A program made the translations under genes and the position numbers. A DNA stretch of 64,000 bases, taken from Nocardia mexicana NBRC 108244. Its GTDB lineage: Bacteria; Actinomycetota; Actinomycetes; Mycobacteriales; Mycobacteriaceae. Numbering within the stretch: the stretch's first letter is position 1; every line of letters begins with the position of its first letter. The notes under the pieces were generated by a model, which saw only the letters and a program-made list of their open reading frames with translations, did no database searches and was not told the DNA's origin. Below, piece after piece: positions 8,421 through 15,874 of this stretch. The stretch lies in assembly GCF_001613165.1 (NCBI RefSeq), contig NZ_BDBV01000022.1, forward strand, positions 1 to 64,000, read 5' to 3'.

Positions 8421-8771
8421 TCAGACCACCGGCTCGCGGACGATATCGAGGTAGGCCGCACCGGAATCCGGGACGCGCGGCTGCTTCCACACCTCGACCG
8501 GGAACGACACCATCACCAGCGACTGCAGCAGGTGGAACAGGTTGCGCACCTCGTCGGGCAGGTCGTACAGGTCGTACTTGTCGCAGTACTCCATCGCCGC
8601 CTCCAGACGCGGGAACACCGTGTCGTAGAGGTCCTGCATCTGCTCCATGGACGAGGCGAGCCGCTTGCGGTAGCGCTCCGGCTCGGTCGGCAGGATCCAG
8701 TCCGAAAACCGTTGCCAGTCAGCGAATTCGGCCGGTAGCCGGGGCCCGGTTCCGTTACTTTGCGCTGCCAT
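8421..8771 (-). CDS. Conserved small partner protein of Rieske oxygenase (copy 1)
   Basis: A 116-residue protein I cannot assign to a named family. Two homologues occur in the window (24333 and 26855), each directly after a Rieske oxygenase gene. Shared features are LP-x-EF near the start, ER-x3-R with a following M-x-x-M/L, a YCD triplet near residue 63, a hydrophobic helix (LLQSLVMVSFPVEVW) and a C-terminal EP. It has no signal peptide or cofactor motif and is predicted soluble and helical. It overlaps the end of the Rieske gene by 17 bases, implying coupled translation. It could be a small structural or assembly subunit of the oxygenase (inference). Confidence 0.8.
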   Translation of the reverse strand: MAAQSNGTGPRLPAEFADWQRFSDWILPTEPERYRKRLASSMEQMQDLYDTVFPRLEAAMEYCDKYDLYDLPDEVRNLFHLLQSLVMVSFPVEVWKQPRVPDSGAAYLDIVREPVV

Positions 8772-10023
8772 TGCGGTACTCCTTCACGATGCGCTGAGCC
8801 GTCTTGTGCAGGTGGCGGAGCAGGATCTCCTGGTCGTTGAGCGGGAACTCGGTGATCTCGCGGGTGGCGATCATGGTCTGGGTCGCCTCCAGGGTGTTCG
8901 CGTCCTGCAGCGCGTATTCCTTGAACGTGACCGCGGCGAGCTCCTGCGCCAGCCGCTCGCGCGCGTTCGTGGCGGGCACGAAATACAGGCTGGCCTCGAA
9001 GATGTGCCGGTCCACGGCGGTCGGCCAGTAGTGATAGGTGAGGAACCAGCCCGGCGCCCAGAACAGCAGCGAGAAGTTCGGGAAGAACTCGAATTCGTCG
9101 ACGCCCCAGGCCCGGTGCTTGGCCGGGTTGATGCCCTCCGGCAGCGGATCGAGGCCCTCGATATCGGGCCGGTCCCACGGGCCGAACAGGCCGCTGCGCA
9201 GCACCCGCTCGATCGGCTTGACCATGCTCGGATCCTTGGGCGGCGCCATGCCGCCCCACGACGACACCATCGAGTGCGGCGCCGCGATCTCGTAGTGCAG
9301 CGCCTCGTAGCCGACGTTGGCCAGCTTGTCGGCCTCGTCCTTGACCGCCTGCTTCATATGCAGGATCGGCGCGTGGTAGAACTCGGCGAAGGCGTCGATG
9401 AACAGCTTCCAGTTGCTGCCGATCTCGGCGCGGTAGCTGAACACCTCGGTCATCTTGTCGAACGGGTAGCCCTCCAGTCCCTTGGCGAACGGGCCCAGGT
9501 ACTCGGTGAGCGGCTTCGCGTTGTCGTCGAGGTTGACGAAGATGAAGCCCTCCCACACCTCGCAGCGCACGGGCTTGAGCCCGAACTTGCTGTTGTCGAG
9601 GTCGAAGAACTCCTTCTCTTGCTGCACGAAGGTCAGCTCGCCCTCGAGGCTGTAGCGCCAGGCGTGGTACTTGCAGGTGAACTGGCGGCAGGTGCCGGCG
9701 GTCTCCTCGCCGGGGTAGTCGTCCCACACCAGCTTGTTGCCGCGGTGGCGGCAGATGTTGTGGAACGCCCGCACCACGCCCTTGGTGTCCTTGACGATGA
9801 TCAGCGAGGTGCCGATGCAGGCCAGTTCCTTGGTGAAGTAGTTGCCGACCTTGGGCAGCCGGTTCACTCGGCCGACATTGAGCCAGTTCTTGCGGAAGAT
9901 CGCCTGCCGTTCGTCCTCGTAGAACGCGGGATCGATCGAGTCGGTGTAGTCGACCGGCTCGGTGCCCAGCTCGGGATAGTTCTGCGTCCAGCTCCCCGCC
10001 GCTGGTTTGGTGAAGTGTGCCAA
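8755..10023 (-). CDS. Rieske non-heme iron oxygenase, alpha subunit (copy 1)
   Basis: A 422-residue ring-hydroxylating-type oxygenase. The Rieske [2Fe-2S] ligands are C91, H93, C117 and H120 (CRHRG and CKYH), spaced more widely than usual. The mononuclear iron site is NWKLFIDAFAEFYHAPILH with H217 and H222. I chose a TTG start at 10023: AAAGG lies 8 bases upstream, and the protein then begins exactly like its two paralogues (KPxxGSWTQxYPELGT). The frame extends upstream through the operator, which is unlikely to be translated. It heads a leftward operon with the small partner and two acyl-CoA dehydrogenases. No ferredoxin or reductase gene is near. Confidence 0.9.
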   Translation of the reverse strand: MAHFTKPAAGSWTQNYPELGTEPVDYTDSIDPAFYEDERQAIFRKNWLNVGRVNRLPKVGNYFTKELACIGTSLIIVKDTKGVVRAFHNICRHRGNKLVWDDYPGEETAGTCRQFTCKYHAWRYSLEGELTFVQQEKEFFDLDNSKFGLKPVRCEVWEGFIFVNLDDNAKPLTEYLGPFAKGLEGYPFDKMTEVFSYRAEIGSNWKLFIDAFAEFYHAPILHMKQAVKDEADKLANVGYEALHYEIAAPHSMVSSWGGMAPPKDPSMVKPIERVLRSGLFGPWDRPDIEGLDPLPEGINPAKHRAWGVDEFEFFPNFSLLFWAPGWFLTYHYWPTAVDRHIFEASLYFVPATNARERLAQELAAVTFKEYALQDANTLEATQTMIATREITEFPLNDQEILLRHLHKTAQRIVKEYRNGSAK

Positions 10024-10349
10024 GGGATTACCTTTCGTAGTCCGGCGGCCGCGCCGACGGTGACGGGCACCGGGGCTGTGCCGGCCCGCCCCACCTATGA
10101 GAATCAGATTCTCATATTTCAACTATCAGATTTCCATGGGACCGAGACGGTGTCAACGCCTACGGTCACCGTCCGCCCCGGTGGGCGCCGCGGGCCGCGT
10201 GCCGAGTCCCTCCGGTGACCACGTGTAGATCCTTGCTCTCCCAAATCCATCCATTGATTATCCAATTCTGAGAAGATAGTTTCCATAGCGGGCGCGATGT
10301 GACGGCCACGTTCGGTACCGGCCGCTCGGCCCACAGAGGAGGAACTACG
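10024..10349. promoter_or_regulatory. Divergent promoter region between Rieske operon and ABC importer operon
   Basis: This 326-base gene-free stretch separates two divergent operons. It holds the perfect palindrome described separately (10096-10116), a small palindrome TTCTGAGAA (10266-10274) next to AT-rich sequence (TTGATTA at 10254, GATAGT at 10275) that could be the importer promoter, and a strong ribosome site AGAGGAGGA at 10335. No convincing coding sequence is seen. Confidence 0.6.
10096..10116. promoter_or_regulatory. Perfect 21-bp operator palindrome of the GAGAAT family
   Basis: Half-site TATGAGAAT, spacer CAG, then the exact reverse complement. The 15-bp core equals GAGAAT-N3-ATTCTC seen at 3289 and 58214. 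It lies 73 bases upstream of the first Rieske gene and 234 bases before the importer, so it could control either or both. Confidence 0.75.
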
Positions 10350-11729
10350 GTGAAACCGCAGCGCACAATCGTTGCCCTGATGGCGCTCGCGCTCCTGGTA
10401 GCCGGTGGGTGCGGTCGCGAGGGCGGCACCCGCGGGACCGAGGAGGGCGCGGGCCCCGCCGCCGCATCGGGCGATTTCGGCACCCTGACGAAGGTCTGCG
10501 GGCCCGGGGACGCGAAAAGCGCCTCCGCGCAGGGGGTTACAGCCTCCGAGATCGAGATCGGCATGTTCTCCGACATCGGTTTCACCAAGAATCCGGACTT
10601 CGTCGACGCCGCGAAGGTGTTCACCTCCTGGTGCAACGCCGCGGGCGGGATCAACGGCCGCAAGCTGACGACCAATCTGCGCGACACCAAGCTCATGGAG
10701 GTGCGCCAGCGCATGCTCGACGCCTGCCGGGAGGACTTCTTCCTCGTCGGCGGCAGCGCGGCGCTGGACGGCCTGGGCGTCAAGGACCGGCTGTCGTGCC
10801 TGCTGCCGGAGTTCCCCGCGCAGGTCACCCAGACCGCGAACACCGGGTCGGACCTGCAGCTGGCCGCCGGGTCCTCGGCCTCGGAATCGGTCAACCCGTA
10901 CACCGGTTTCCAGGACTGGCTGCTGAAGGAGGCCTATCCGGAGTCGGCCGCCGCGGTCGGGATGATCAACGGCGACTCGCCCATCACCAAGGTCATGGGC
11001 GACAAGATGGGCGAATCCCTCACGGCCGCGGGCGCGAAGATCGTCTACAACGAGCTGTACCCGATCGCGGGCGTCGCGGACTGGACTCCCTACGCGCAGG
11101 CGATCAAGGCCGCGAATGTCAAGGGCCTCATATTCTTCGGTGACTTCCGCTACCTGGCCAAGCTGGAGGACGTGCTCACGAGCATGAACTACAAACTGGA
11201 CTGGATCGACGCGAACGCCAACTCCTACAACAACATGTTCCTCGACGCCGCGAAGAGTTCGCTGGGTGCGCAGAACAACGTGCTCGACATGAGCGGCACC
11301 GCCCCGCTCGACGCGGCCGCGAAAGTGCCTGCGGTGCAACAGCTGAAGGACCTGTTCGAGCAGTACGCCCCGGACGCCGACATCACCTTCCAGGTGCTGC
11401 GCGCCTTCCAGTCCTGGCTGCTGTTCGCCAAGTCGGCGAGCGGCTGCGGCGACACTCTCACCCGCTCGTGTGTCTATACCACCGCGAGCAAGGAGACGGC
11501 GTGGACCGGCGGCGGGCTGCAGGCGCCGATGGATCTGTCCAAGCCGCTGTCGGAGCAGACTCGCTGCTTCAACGTGCAGAAGGGCACCCCCGACGGCTGG
11601 AAGACCGCCGAATTCGCACCGAACAACGGCGAATTCCGTTGCGGCTTCACCGCTTACAAGTACACCCGAGACTTCGGCAAGCCCACCACCCTCGCCGATG
11701 TCGGCAAGTCCATGACCGACCTGAAGTGA
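10350..11729 (+). CDS. ABC transporter substrate-binding lipoprotein (LIV/Peripla_BP_6 type)
   Basis: A 459-residue extracytoplasmic solute receptor. GTG at 10350 is chosen because AGAGGAGGA lies 6 bases upstream and the protein then starts with a classic lipoprotein signal: KPQR, a hydrophobic core and the lipobox VAGGC. The mature part shows the type I fold of branched-chain amino acid receptors (GMFSDIGF, WCNAAGGINGRKL, VGGSAALDGLG). In actinomycetes such receptors often bind hydrophobic acids rather than amino acids. It heads the operon that continues with permease, ATPases and beta-oxidation genes, so it probably captures the growth substrate; the ligand is unknown. Confidence 0.9.
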   Translation: MKPQRTIVALMALALLVAGGCGREGGTRGTEEGAGPAAASGDFGTLTKVCGPGDAKSASAQGVTASEIEIGMFSDIGFTKNPDFVDAAKVFTSWCNAAGGINGRKLTTNLRDTKLMEVRQRMLDACREDFFLVGGSAALDGLGVKDRLSCLLPEFPAQVTQTANTGSDLQLAAGSSASESVNPYTGFQDWLLKEAYPESAAAVGMINGDSPITKVMGDKMGESLTAAGAKIVYNELYPIAGVADWTPYAQAIKAANVKGLIFFGDFRYLAKLEDVLTSMNYKLDWIDANANSYNNMFLDAAKSSLGAQNNVLDMSGTAPLDAAAKVPAVQQLKDLFEQYAPDADITFQVLRAFQSWLLFAKSASGCGDTLTRSCVYTTASKETAWTGGGLQAPMDLSKPLSEQTRCFNVQKGTPDGWKTAEFAPNNGEFRCGFTAYKYTRDFGKPTTLADVGKSMTDLK

Positions 11730-11736
11730 CGGACTG

Positions 11737-13860
11737 ATGGAGCAGTTCCTCGCGTTCGGGATCGTCGGCCTCAGCACCGCGGCGATCTATGCCGTCATCG
11801 GCAGCGGACTCGTCCTCACCTACACCACGACCGGCGTGTTCAACTTCGCGCACGGTGCCGCGGGCATGGTCTCGGCATTCGTGTACTGGCAGTTGACCAT
11901 CGGCTGGGGCTGGCCGGTGCCGGTGGCGCTCGCCGCGGTGCTGCTGGTGTTCGCGCCGCTGTTCGGCCTGCTGTTCGGCAAGGCGCTGGCGCCGACGCAG
12001 GGGCTGGGCGACGCCGAGAAGCTGGTGATGACCGTCGCCCTGCTCAGCGGGCTGATCGTGGTGGCGCGATGGATCTGGGATCCCAACAAATCCCGATCGC
12101 TGCCGCGGTTCTTCGCCGACAGGTCCTCGATCGATCTCGGCGCGGTCACCCTCACCTGGCATCAGGCGCTCACCATGGGGGTTGCGGTCGCGGTCGCCGT
12201 GGCGTTGCGAATCCTGCTGTACCGCACCAGAACCGGTGCCGAGATGCGGGCGACCGTGGACGACCGCGCACTGGTCGGGCTCACCGGCGCGGACCCGCGG
12301 CGGGCGAACCGGATCGCGTGGATCCTGGGCATCGAGCTCGCCGCGATCGGCGGCATCCTGATCGCGCCGACCGTGGCGCTGGACGCCGCGCAGCTGTCGT
12401 TGCTGATCGTCAGCGCCTACACCGCGGCCATCTTCGGCCGGTTGCGCAATCTGCCGATGACCTTCGCGGGCGCCGTGGCGGTCGGCCTGCTGGAGAGCTA
12501 CCTCACCGGATACCTGCCGCACAACGCGTATCTGCCCGGCCTGCGCCTGGCGGCGCCCGCGCTGCTGCTGTTCGTGGCGCTGCTGGTCTTTCCGCACGGT
12601 CGGCTGCGCGGCCGCGACCGCAAGCTCAAACCTGTTCCGCTGCCGACGATCACCGGCTCGTCCGCGTTCGCCGTGGTGATCGTGGTGTTCGGGCTGATGC
12701 TGGCGACCATGCTCAGCGAGCCCGATCTGATCACCTACGGCGCGATGTTCGCCTGGGGCGTGATCGCGCTGTCGTATGTGCCGCTGCTGGGATTCGCCGG
12801 GCAGATCTCGCTGTGCCAGCTGAGCCTTGCCGGTGTGGGAGCGGTGGCCTACGCGCATCTCGGGCCGGACGGCCAGTGGTGGGCGCTGCTCGCGGCGATG
12901 GGGATCGCCGGGGTCGTCGGCGCGGTGGTGGCGATTCCGGCGCTGCGGCTGTCGGGGGTGTACATGGCCCTGGCGACAGCGGCTTTCGCCGTGATCCTGG
13001 ATCGCTGGATCTTCACGCTGCCCTCGTTCGAGCTGCTGGGCGTGCGGATCTCGCTGTTCGATCAGGGGTCGGTCTCGCTGGTCGGCCCGCACCTGTTCGG
13101 GCTGGACCTGGACAGCACCGCCGAGGTGACCGTCTTCGCCGCGGTCTGTCTCGCGGTCGCCGGTCTGGCCGTTGCGGCGTTGCGGCGCAGCCGGTTCGGG
13201 CGTCGGCTGATCGCCCTGCGCGACAGCGAGGCCGCCTACGCCACCCTCGGCGGCAGCCTGCTGGCGGCGCGGGTGCTGGTCTTCACGTTGTCGGCGGCCA
13301 TCGCCGGGCTCGGCGGTGCGCTGTACGGAATGCAACTGCGTGCGGTCGCTCCCGACCAGTTCAATCTGGTGGCCGGGCTGCCGATCTTCCTGATCGTCAC
13401 CATCGCCGGGCTCGGTGTGGTCGGCGCGGGCCTGTTCACCGGGCTGGTGTTCGCCGGACCGCTGAACGTGATCCCGGTGCTGTGGCCCGGACTGCAGAAC
13501 CTGGCCCAGGTGATTCCGTCGCTGGGCGGTATCGCCTTCGGCGGCGGCGTCCTGCGGGAGGGGGCGATCGGGCCGATGCGCAAGGACTGGTTCCCGATGC
13601 TCCGCGACCGGATCGTCGCCCCGGTGCTCGTGCTGATTCTGCTGGCGCTGTGGGGGATTCGCGTGCTGGATGTGATCGACGGCTGGATGTTCACCGGCGG
13701 CGCGGTGGTGGCCGCGATCGCGGCGCGGGTCTGGCACGGTGCCCGGACCCGGCCGGAACCCGGACCGGCGGAGGTGCCCGTGGAGTGGTGGGGCATCGAA
13801 CGACCGTGGGAGGCGAAGGACGAGGAGGTGCTCGATCGTGCCGTCGCTACTGGAAGTTGA
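11737..13860 (+). CDS. Fused ABC permease, LivH-LivM in one chain
   Basis: A 707-residue integral membrane protein combining two permeases normally encoded separately. Residues 1 to about 290 match LivH (LSTAAIYAVIGSGLVLTYTT, FNFAHGAAGM, LRNLPMTFAGAVAVGLLESY). Residues about 300-640 match LivM (GFAGQISLCQLSLAGVGAVAYA, ALRLSGVYMALATAAFAVI, LRDSEAAYATLGG, the segment that docks onto the ATPase). A hydrophilic C-terminal tail of about 40 residues follows. It starts 7 bases after the receptor gene and overlaps the LivG-type ATPase by 23 bases. One chain would replace the usual heterodimer for import across the cytoplasmic membrane. Confidence 0.9.
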   Translation: MEQFLAFGIVGLSTAAIYAVIGSGLVLTYTTTGVFNFAHGAAGMVSAFVYWQLTIGWGWPVPVALAAVLLVFAPLFGLLFGKALAPTQGLGDAEKLVMTVALLSGLIVVARWIWDPNKSRSLPRFFADRSSIDLGAVTLTWHQALTMGVAVAVAVALRILLYRTRTGAEMRATVDDRALVGLTGADPRRANRIAWILGIELAAIGGILIAPTVALDAAQLSLLIVSAYTAAIFGRLRNLPMTFAGAVAVGLLESYLTGYLPHNAYLPGLRLAAPALLLFVALLVFPHGRLRGRDRKLKPVPLPTITGSSAFAVVIVVFGLMLATMLSEPDLITYGAMFAWGVIALSYVPLLGFAGQISLCQLSLAGVGAVAYAHLGPDGQWWALLAAMGIAGVVGAVVAIPALRLSGVYMALATAAFAVILDRWIFTLPSFELLGVRISLFDQGSVSLVGPHLFGLDLDSTAEVTVFAAVCLAVAGLAVAALRRSRFGRRLIALRDSEAAYATLGGSLLAARVLVFTLSAAIAGLGGALYGMQLRAVAPDQFNLVAGLPIFLIVTIAGLGVVGAGLFTGLVFAGPLNVIPVLWPGLQNLAQVIPSLGGIAFGGGVLREGAIGPMRKDWFPMLRDRIVAPVLVLILLALWGIRVLDVIDGWMFTGGAVVAAIAARVWHGARTRPEPGPAEVPVEWWGIERPWEAKDEEVLDRAVATGS

Positions 13861-14551
13861 TGATGTCACCGTCGTGTTCGGCGGGAATCGCGCGCTCGAC
13901 GGCGCCGGGCTGCGGGCCGAACGCGGCGCGGTGACCGGGCTGATCGGCCCCAACGGCGCGGGCAAGAGCACGCTGTTCGACGTGATCTGCGGGCTGCGCA
14001 AGCCGACCCGCGGGCGGGTGTCGATCGGTGGCGCCGACGTCACCCGGCTCGGGCCGTCGCGGCGGGCCCGGCACGGCGTGGCCCGCACCTTCCAGCGGCT
14101 GGAACTGTTCGGGCGCTTGACCGTTCGGGACAACCTGCTGGTGGCGGCCGAACTCGGCAGGCATCGACGGCAGGCCGCCGGGATCGTCACGGAGATCATC
14201 GATCGGCTCGGTCTGCACGAGGTTGCCGACACCTCCGCCGACGATCTGCCGACCGGCACCGCGCGCCTGGTGGAGGTGGGCCGGGCCGTCGCGGCGCGCC
14301 CCGGCCTGATCCTGCTGGACGAGCCCGCCGCGGGCCAGGACCACACCGAGACCGAGCGCTTCGGCGCGCTGTTGCGCTCATTGGCCGACGACGGCACCGC
14401 GGTCCTGCTCGTCGAACACGACATGGGCCTGGTGATGAGCGTCTGCGACGAGGTGTTCGTACTCGACCTGGGCAAGGTCATCGCCTCCGGCCCGCCCGCG
14501 GTGGTCCGCGAGGACGAGGTGGTCCGCGCGGCCTACCTGGGGGACGTATGA
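13838..14551 (+). CDS. ABC transporter ATP-binding protein, LivG type
   Basis: A 237-residue ATPase energising the importer. Walker A is GPNGAGKS (about residues 37-44), the LivG-specific segment is HGVARTFQRLELFGRLTVRDNLLVA, Walker B is LILLDEPAAG, and the H-loop is LLVEHDMGLVM. The signature motif reads DLPTGTARLVEV instead of the usual LSYGxQR, so the C-loop is degenerate. The GTG start is backed by GAGGAGG 9 bases upstream and lies inside the end of the permease gene. Its stop TGA overlaps the ATG of a 48-codon frame that precedes the LivF-type gene. Confidence 0.88.
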   Translation: MPSLLEVDDVTVVFGGNRALDGAGLRAERGAVTGLIGPNGAGKSTLFDVICGLRKPTRGRVSIGGADVTRLGPSRRARHGVARTFQRLELFGRLTVRDNLLVAAELGRHRRQAAGIVTEIIDRLGLHEVADTSADDLPTGTARLVEVGRAVAARPGLILLDEPAAGQDHTETERFGALLRSLADDGTAVLLVEHDMGLVMSVCDEVFVLDLGKVIASGPPAVVREDEVVRAAYLGDV

Positions 14552-14694
14552 GCGTGCTGAAACTCCAGCGAAACTCGTCGTCGGCCTGCGCAATCCGGGC
14601 GCGCTGTGCACCCGGTTCCAGTGTCCGCTCCGCCGCTCATTTCCCGGCACGCTATCGGCCGGGATCCATGCCCGGCGCGCAGGAGAACCCATGA
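14548..14694 (+). other. 48-codon open frame linking the two ATPase genes
   Basis: ATG overlaps the LivG stop (ATGA) and its own stop overlaps the LivF start (ATGA), so a ribosome could pass through all three. The peptide is Ser/Arg/Pro-rich and resembles no family I know. It begins MSVLKL, like a typical LivF start, while the true LivF begins MSVGN. It may be a relic of an older LivF start displaced by an insertion, or a coupling leader. Coding status is doubtful. Confidence 0.3.
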
Positions 14695-15446
14695 GCGTTG
14701 GCAACGCAACCGAAACCACAAGGGCGGCAGAGGCGGCAACCTCGCGCACCCTGCTCGCGCTCCGGGCGGTGCGCGCCGCTTACGGCGCCATCACGGTGCT
14801 GCACGGCGTGGACCTCGATGTGGCGGCGGGGCAGGTGGTGGCGTTACTCGGGCCGAACGGTGCGGGGAAGACCACCGCGCTGAAGGTGGTCGCGGGCATT
14901 CATCCGGCCGCCTCCGGGCGGTTGCTGCTCGGTGGACGGGAGGTGACCGGGGCCGAGCCGCGGGATCTGGCGCGGGCGGGCGTCTGCCTGATTCCCGAGG
15001 GCCGCGGCGTGTTTCCCAATCTCACCGTGCGCGACAACCTGCTGATGATGACGTTCACCGGGCGGTCGCGAGCGGAGATCGAGGAGACCGCGTTCAGCCG
15101 GTTCCCCGTGCTCGGCCGGCGCGCGGGCCAGATCGCGGGCACCTTGTCCGGCGGCGAACAGCAGATGCTGGCCCTGGCCCGCGGGCTGGCCACCGATCCG
15201 GCGGTGCTGCTGCTCGACGAACTCTCCATGGGTCTCGCGCCGCTGGTGGTCGCGCAGCTGTACGAGGAAGTGGCCGAGATCGCCAGGCAGGGTGTCGCGG
15301 TGCTGGTGGTCGAACAGTTCGCGGCCGCCGTGCTGGGCATCGCCGATCACGCCGCCGTGCTGGTGCGCGGGCTGGTCCGGCGGCAGGGGCATCCGGACGA
15401 AATCCGCGACGAACTGGCGGCCCTCTACCTAGGAAGTTCGACATGA
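14691..15446 (+). CDS. ABC transporter ATP-binding protein, LivF type
   Basis: A 251-residue ATPase and second nucleotide-binding subunit of the importer. Walker A is LGPNGAGKTT, the Q-loop region is CLIPEGRGVFPNLTVRDNLLM, the signature is LSGGEQQMLALARGL, and Walker B is VLLLDELSMGLAP, all typical of LivF. The start ATG follows CAGGAGAACCC, a good ribosome site. It has an unusually long, Thr/Ala-rich N-terminal extension of about 20 residues before the core begins (LLALRAVRAAYG). The stop overlaps the start of the small membrane protein gene by ATGA. Confidence 0.9.
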   Translation: MSVGNATETTRAAEAATSRTLLALRAVRAAYGAITVLHGVDLDVAAGQVVALLGPNGAGKTTALKVVAGIHPAASGRLLLGGREVTGAEPRDLARAGVCLIPEGRGVFPNLTVRDNLLMMTFTGRSRAEIEETAFSRFPVLGRRAGQIAGTLSGGEQQMLALARGLATDPAVLLLDELSMGLAPLVVAQLYEEVAEIARQGVAVLVVEQFAAAVLGIADHAAVLVRGLVRRQGHPDEIRDELAALYLGSST

Positions 15447-15874
15447 GTGAGAACAGCGAGCAGACAATCGACACAGCCGAGTTCGTCGCTCGTGGCCGAG
15501 CCGGGCGGCAGCCCGGGGGAGTCGTGAGTGAGACGCGCGCGGACCGGTTCGTCCGCGAATTGCAGGAGTTGAAGATCCCCGATCCGGCGGCCGGGCGCTC
15601 GGCGCTGTGGCTGCGCTTGGGGGTCGTGCTGATGGTGGCGGGACCGGTGCTCGCGGTGCTGGCGTACTTCATGTCGCACGGCACGACCGACCCGCTGGCT
15701 CAGCGCGACGCCATCACCCTCGCCCTGGCCGGGGTCGCCGCGGCGGTGACGGGTTCGGCGCTGTTCCTGCGCTATTCGCTGACCAATTTCCTGCGGTTCT
15801 GGCTGGCCCGGCAGTCCCACGATCTGGATGAGCTCGGTAGTCGCGTGGTGGGAGGTGGTGCGGGTGTCCGATGA
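15443..15874 (+). CDS. Small two-helix membrane protein of the importer operon, function unknown
   Basis: A 143-residue protein I do not recognise. The first 50 residues are hydrophilic; two transmembrane segments follow at about 55-77 (LRLGVVLMVAGPVLAVLAYFM) and 91-110 (ITLALAGVAAAVTGSALFLR), with a short charged tail. It is translationally coupled to the LivF-type gene (ATGA) and its end overlaps the next dehydrogenase start by 11 bases. The position suggests an accessory membrane component of this importer or a membrane anchor for the pathway; both are inference. Confidence 0.75.
   Translation: MSENSEQTIDTAEFVARGRAGRQPGGVVSETRADRFVRELQELKIPDPAAGRSALWLRLGVVLMVAGPVLAVLAYFMSHGTTDPLAQRDAITLALAGVAAAVTGSALFLRYSLTNFLRFWLARQSHDLDELGSRVVGGGAGVR

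Noticed and set aside
10023..10122. Longer start for the first Rieske gene at 10122
   Set aside because: It would translate the 21-bp operator and add 33 residues absent from both paralogues; TTG 10023 has a ribosome site and aligns with them.
10266..10274. Palindrome TTCTGAGAA as another GAGAAT operator
   Set aside because: Only 9 bp, with reversed half-site order and a different spacer; it does not match the motif.
11647..14481. A 944-codon open frame on the minus strand
   Set aside because: It is the antisense shadow of the permease and LivG genes: His/Arg/Asp-rich low-complexity protein, no domain, and it covers clearly real genes on the plus strand.
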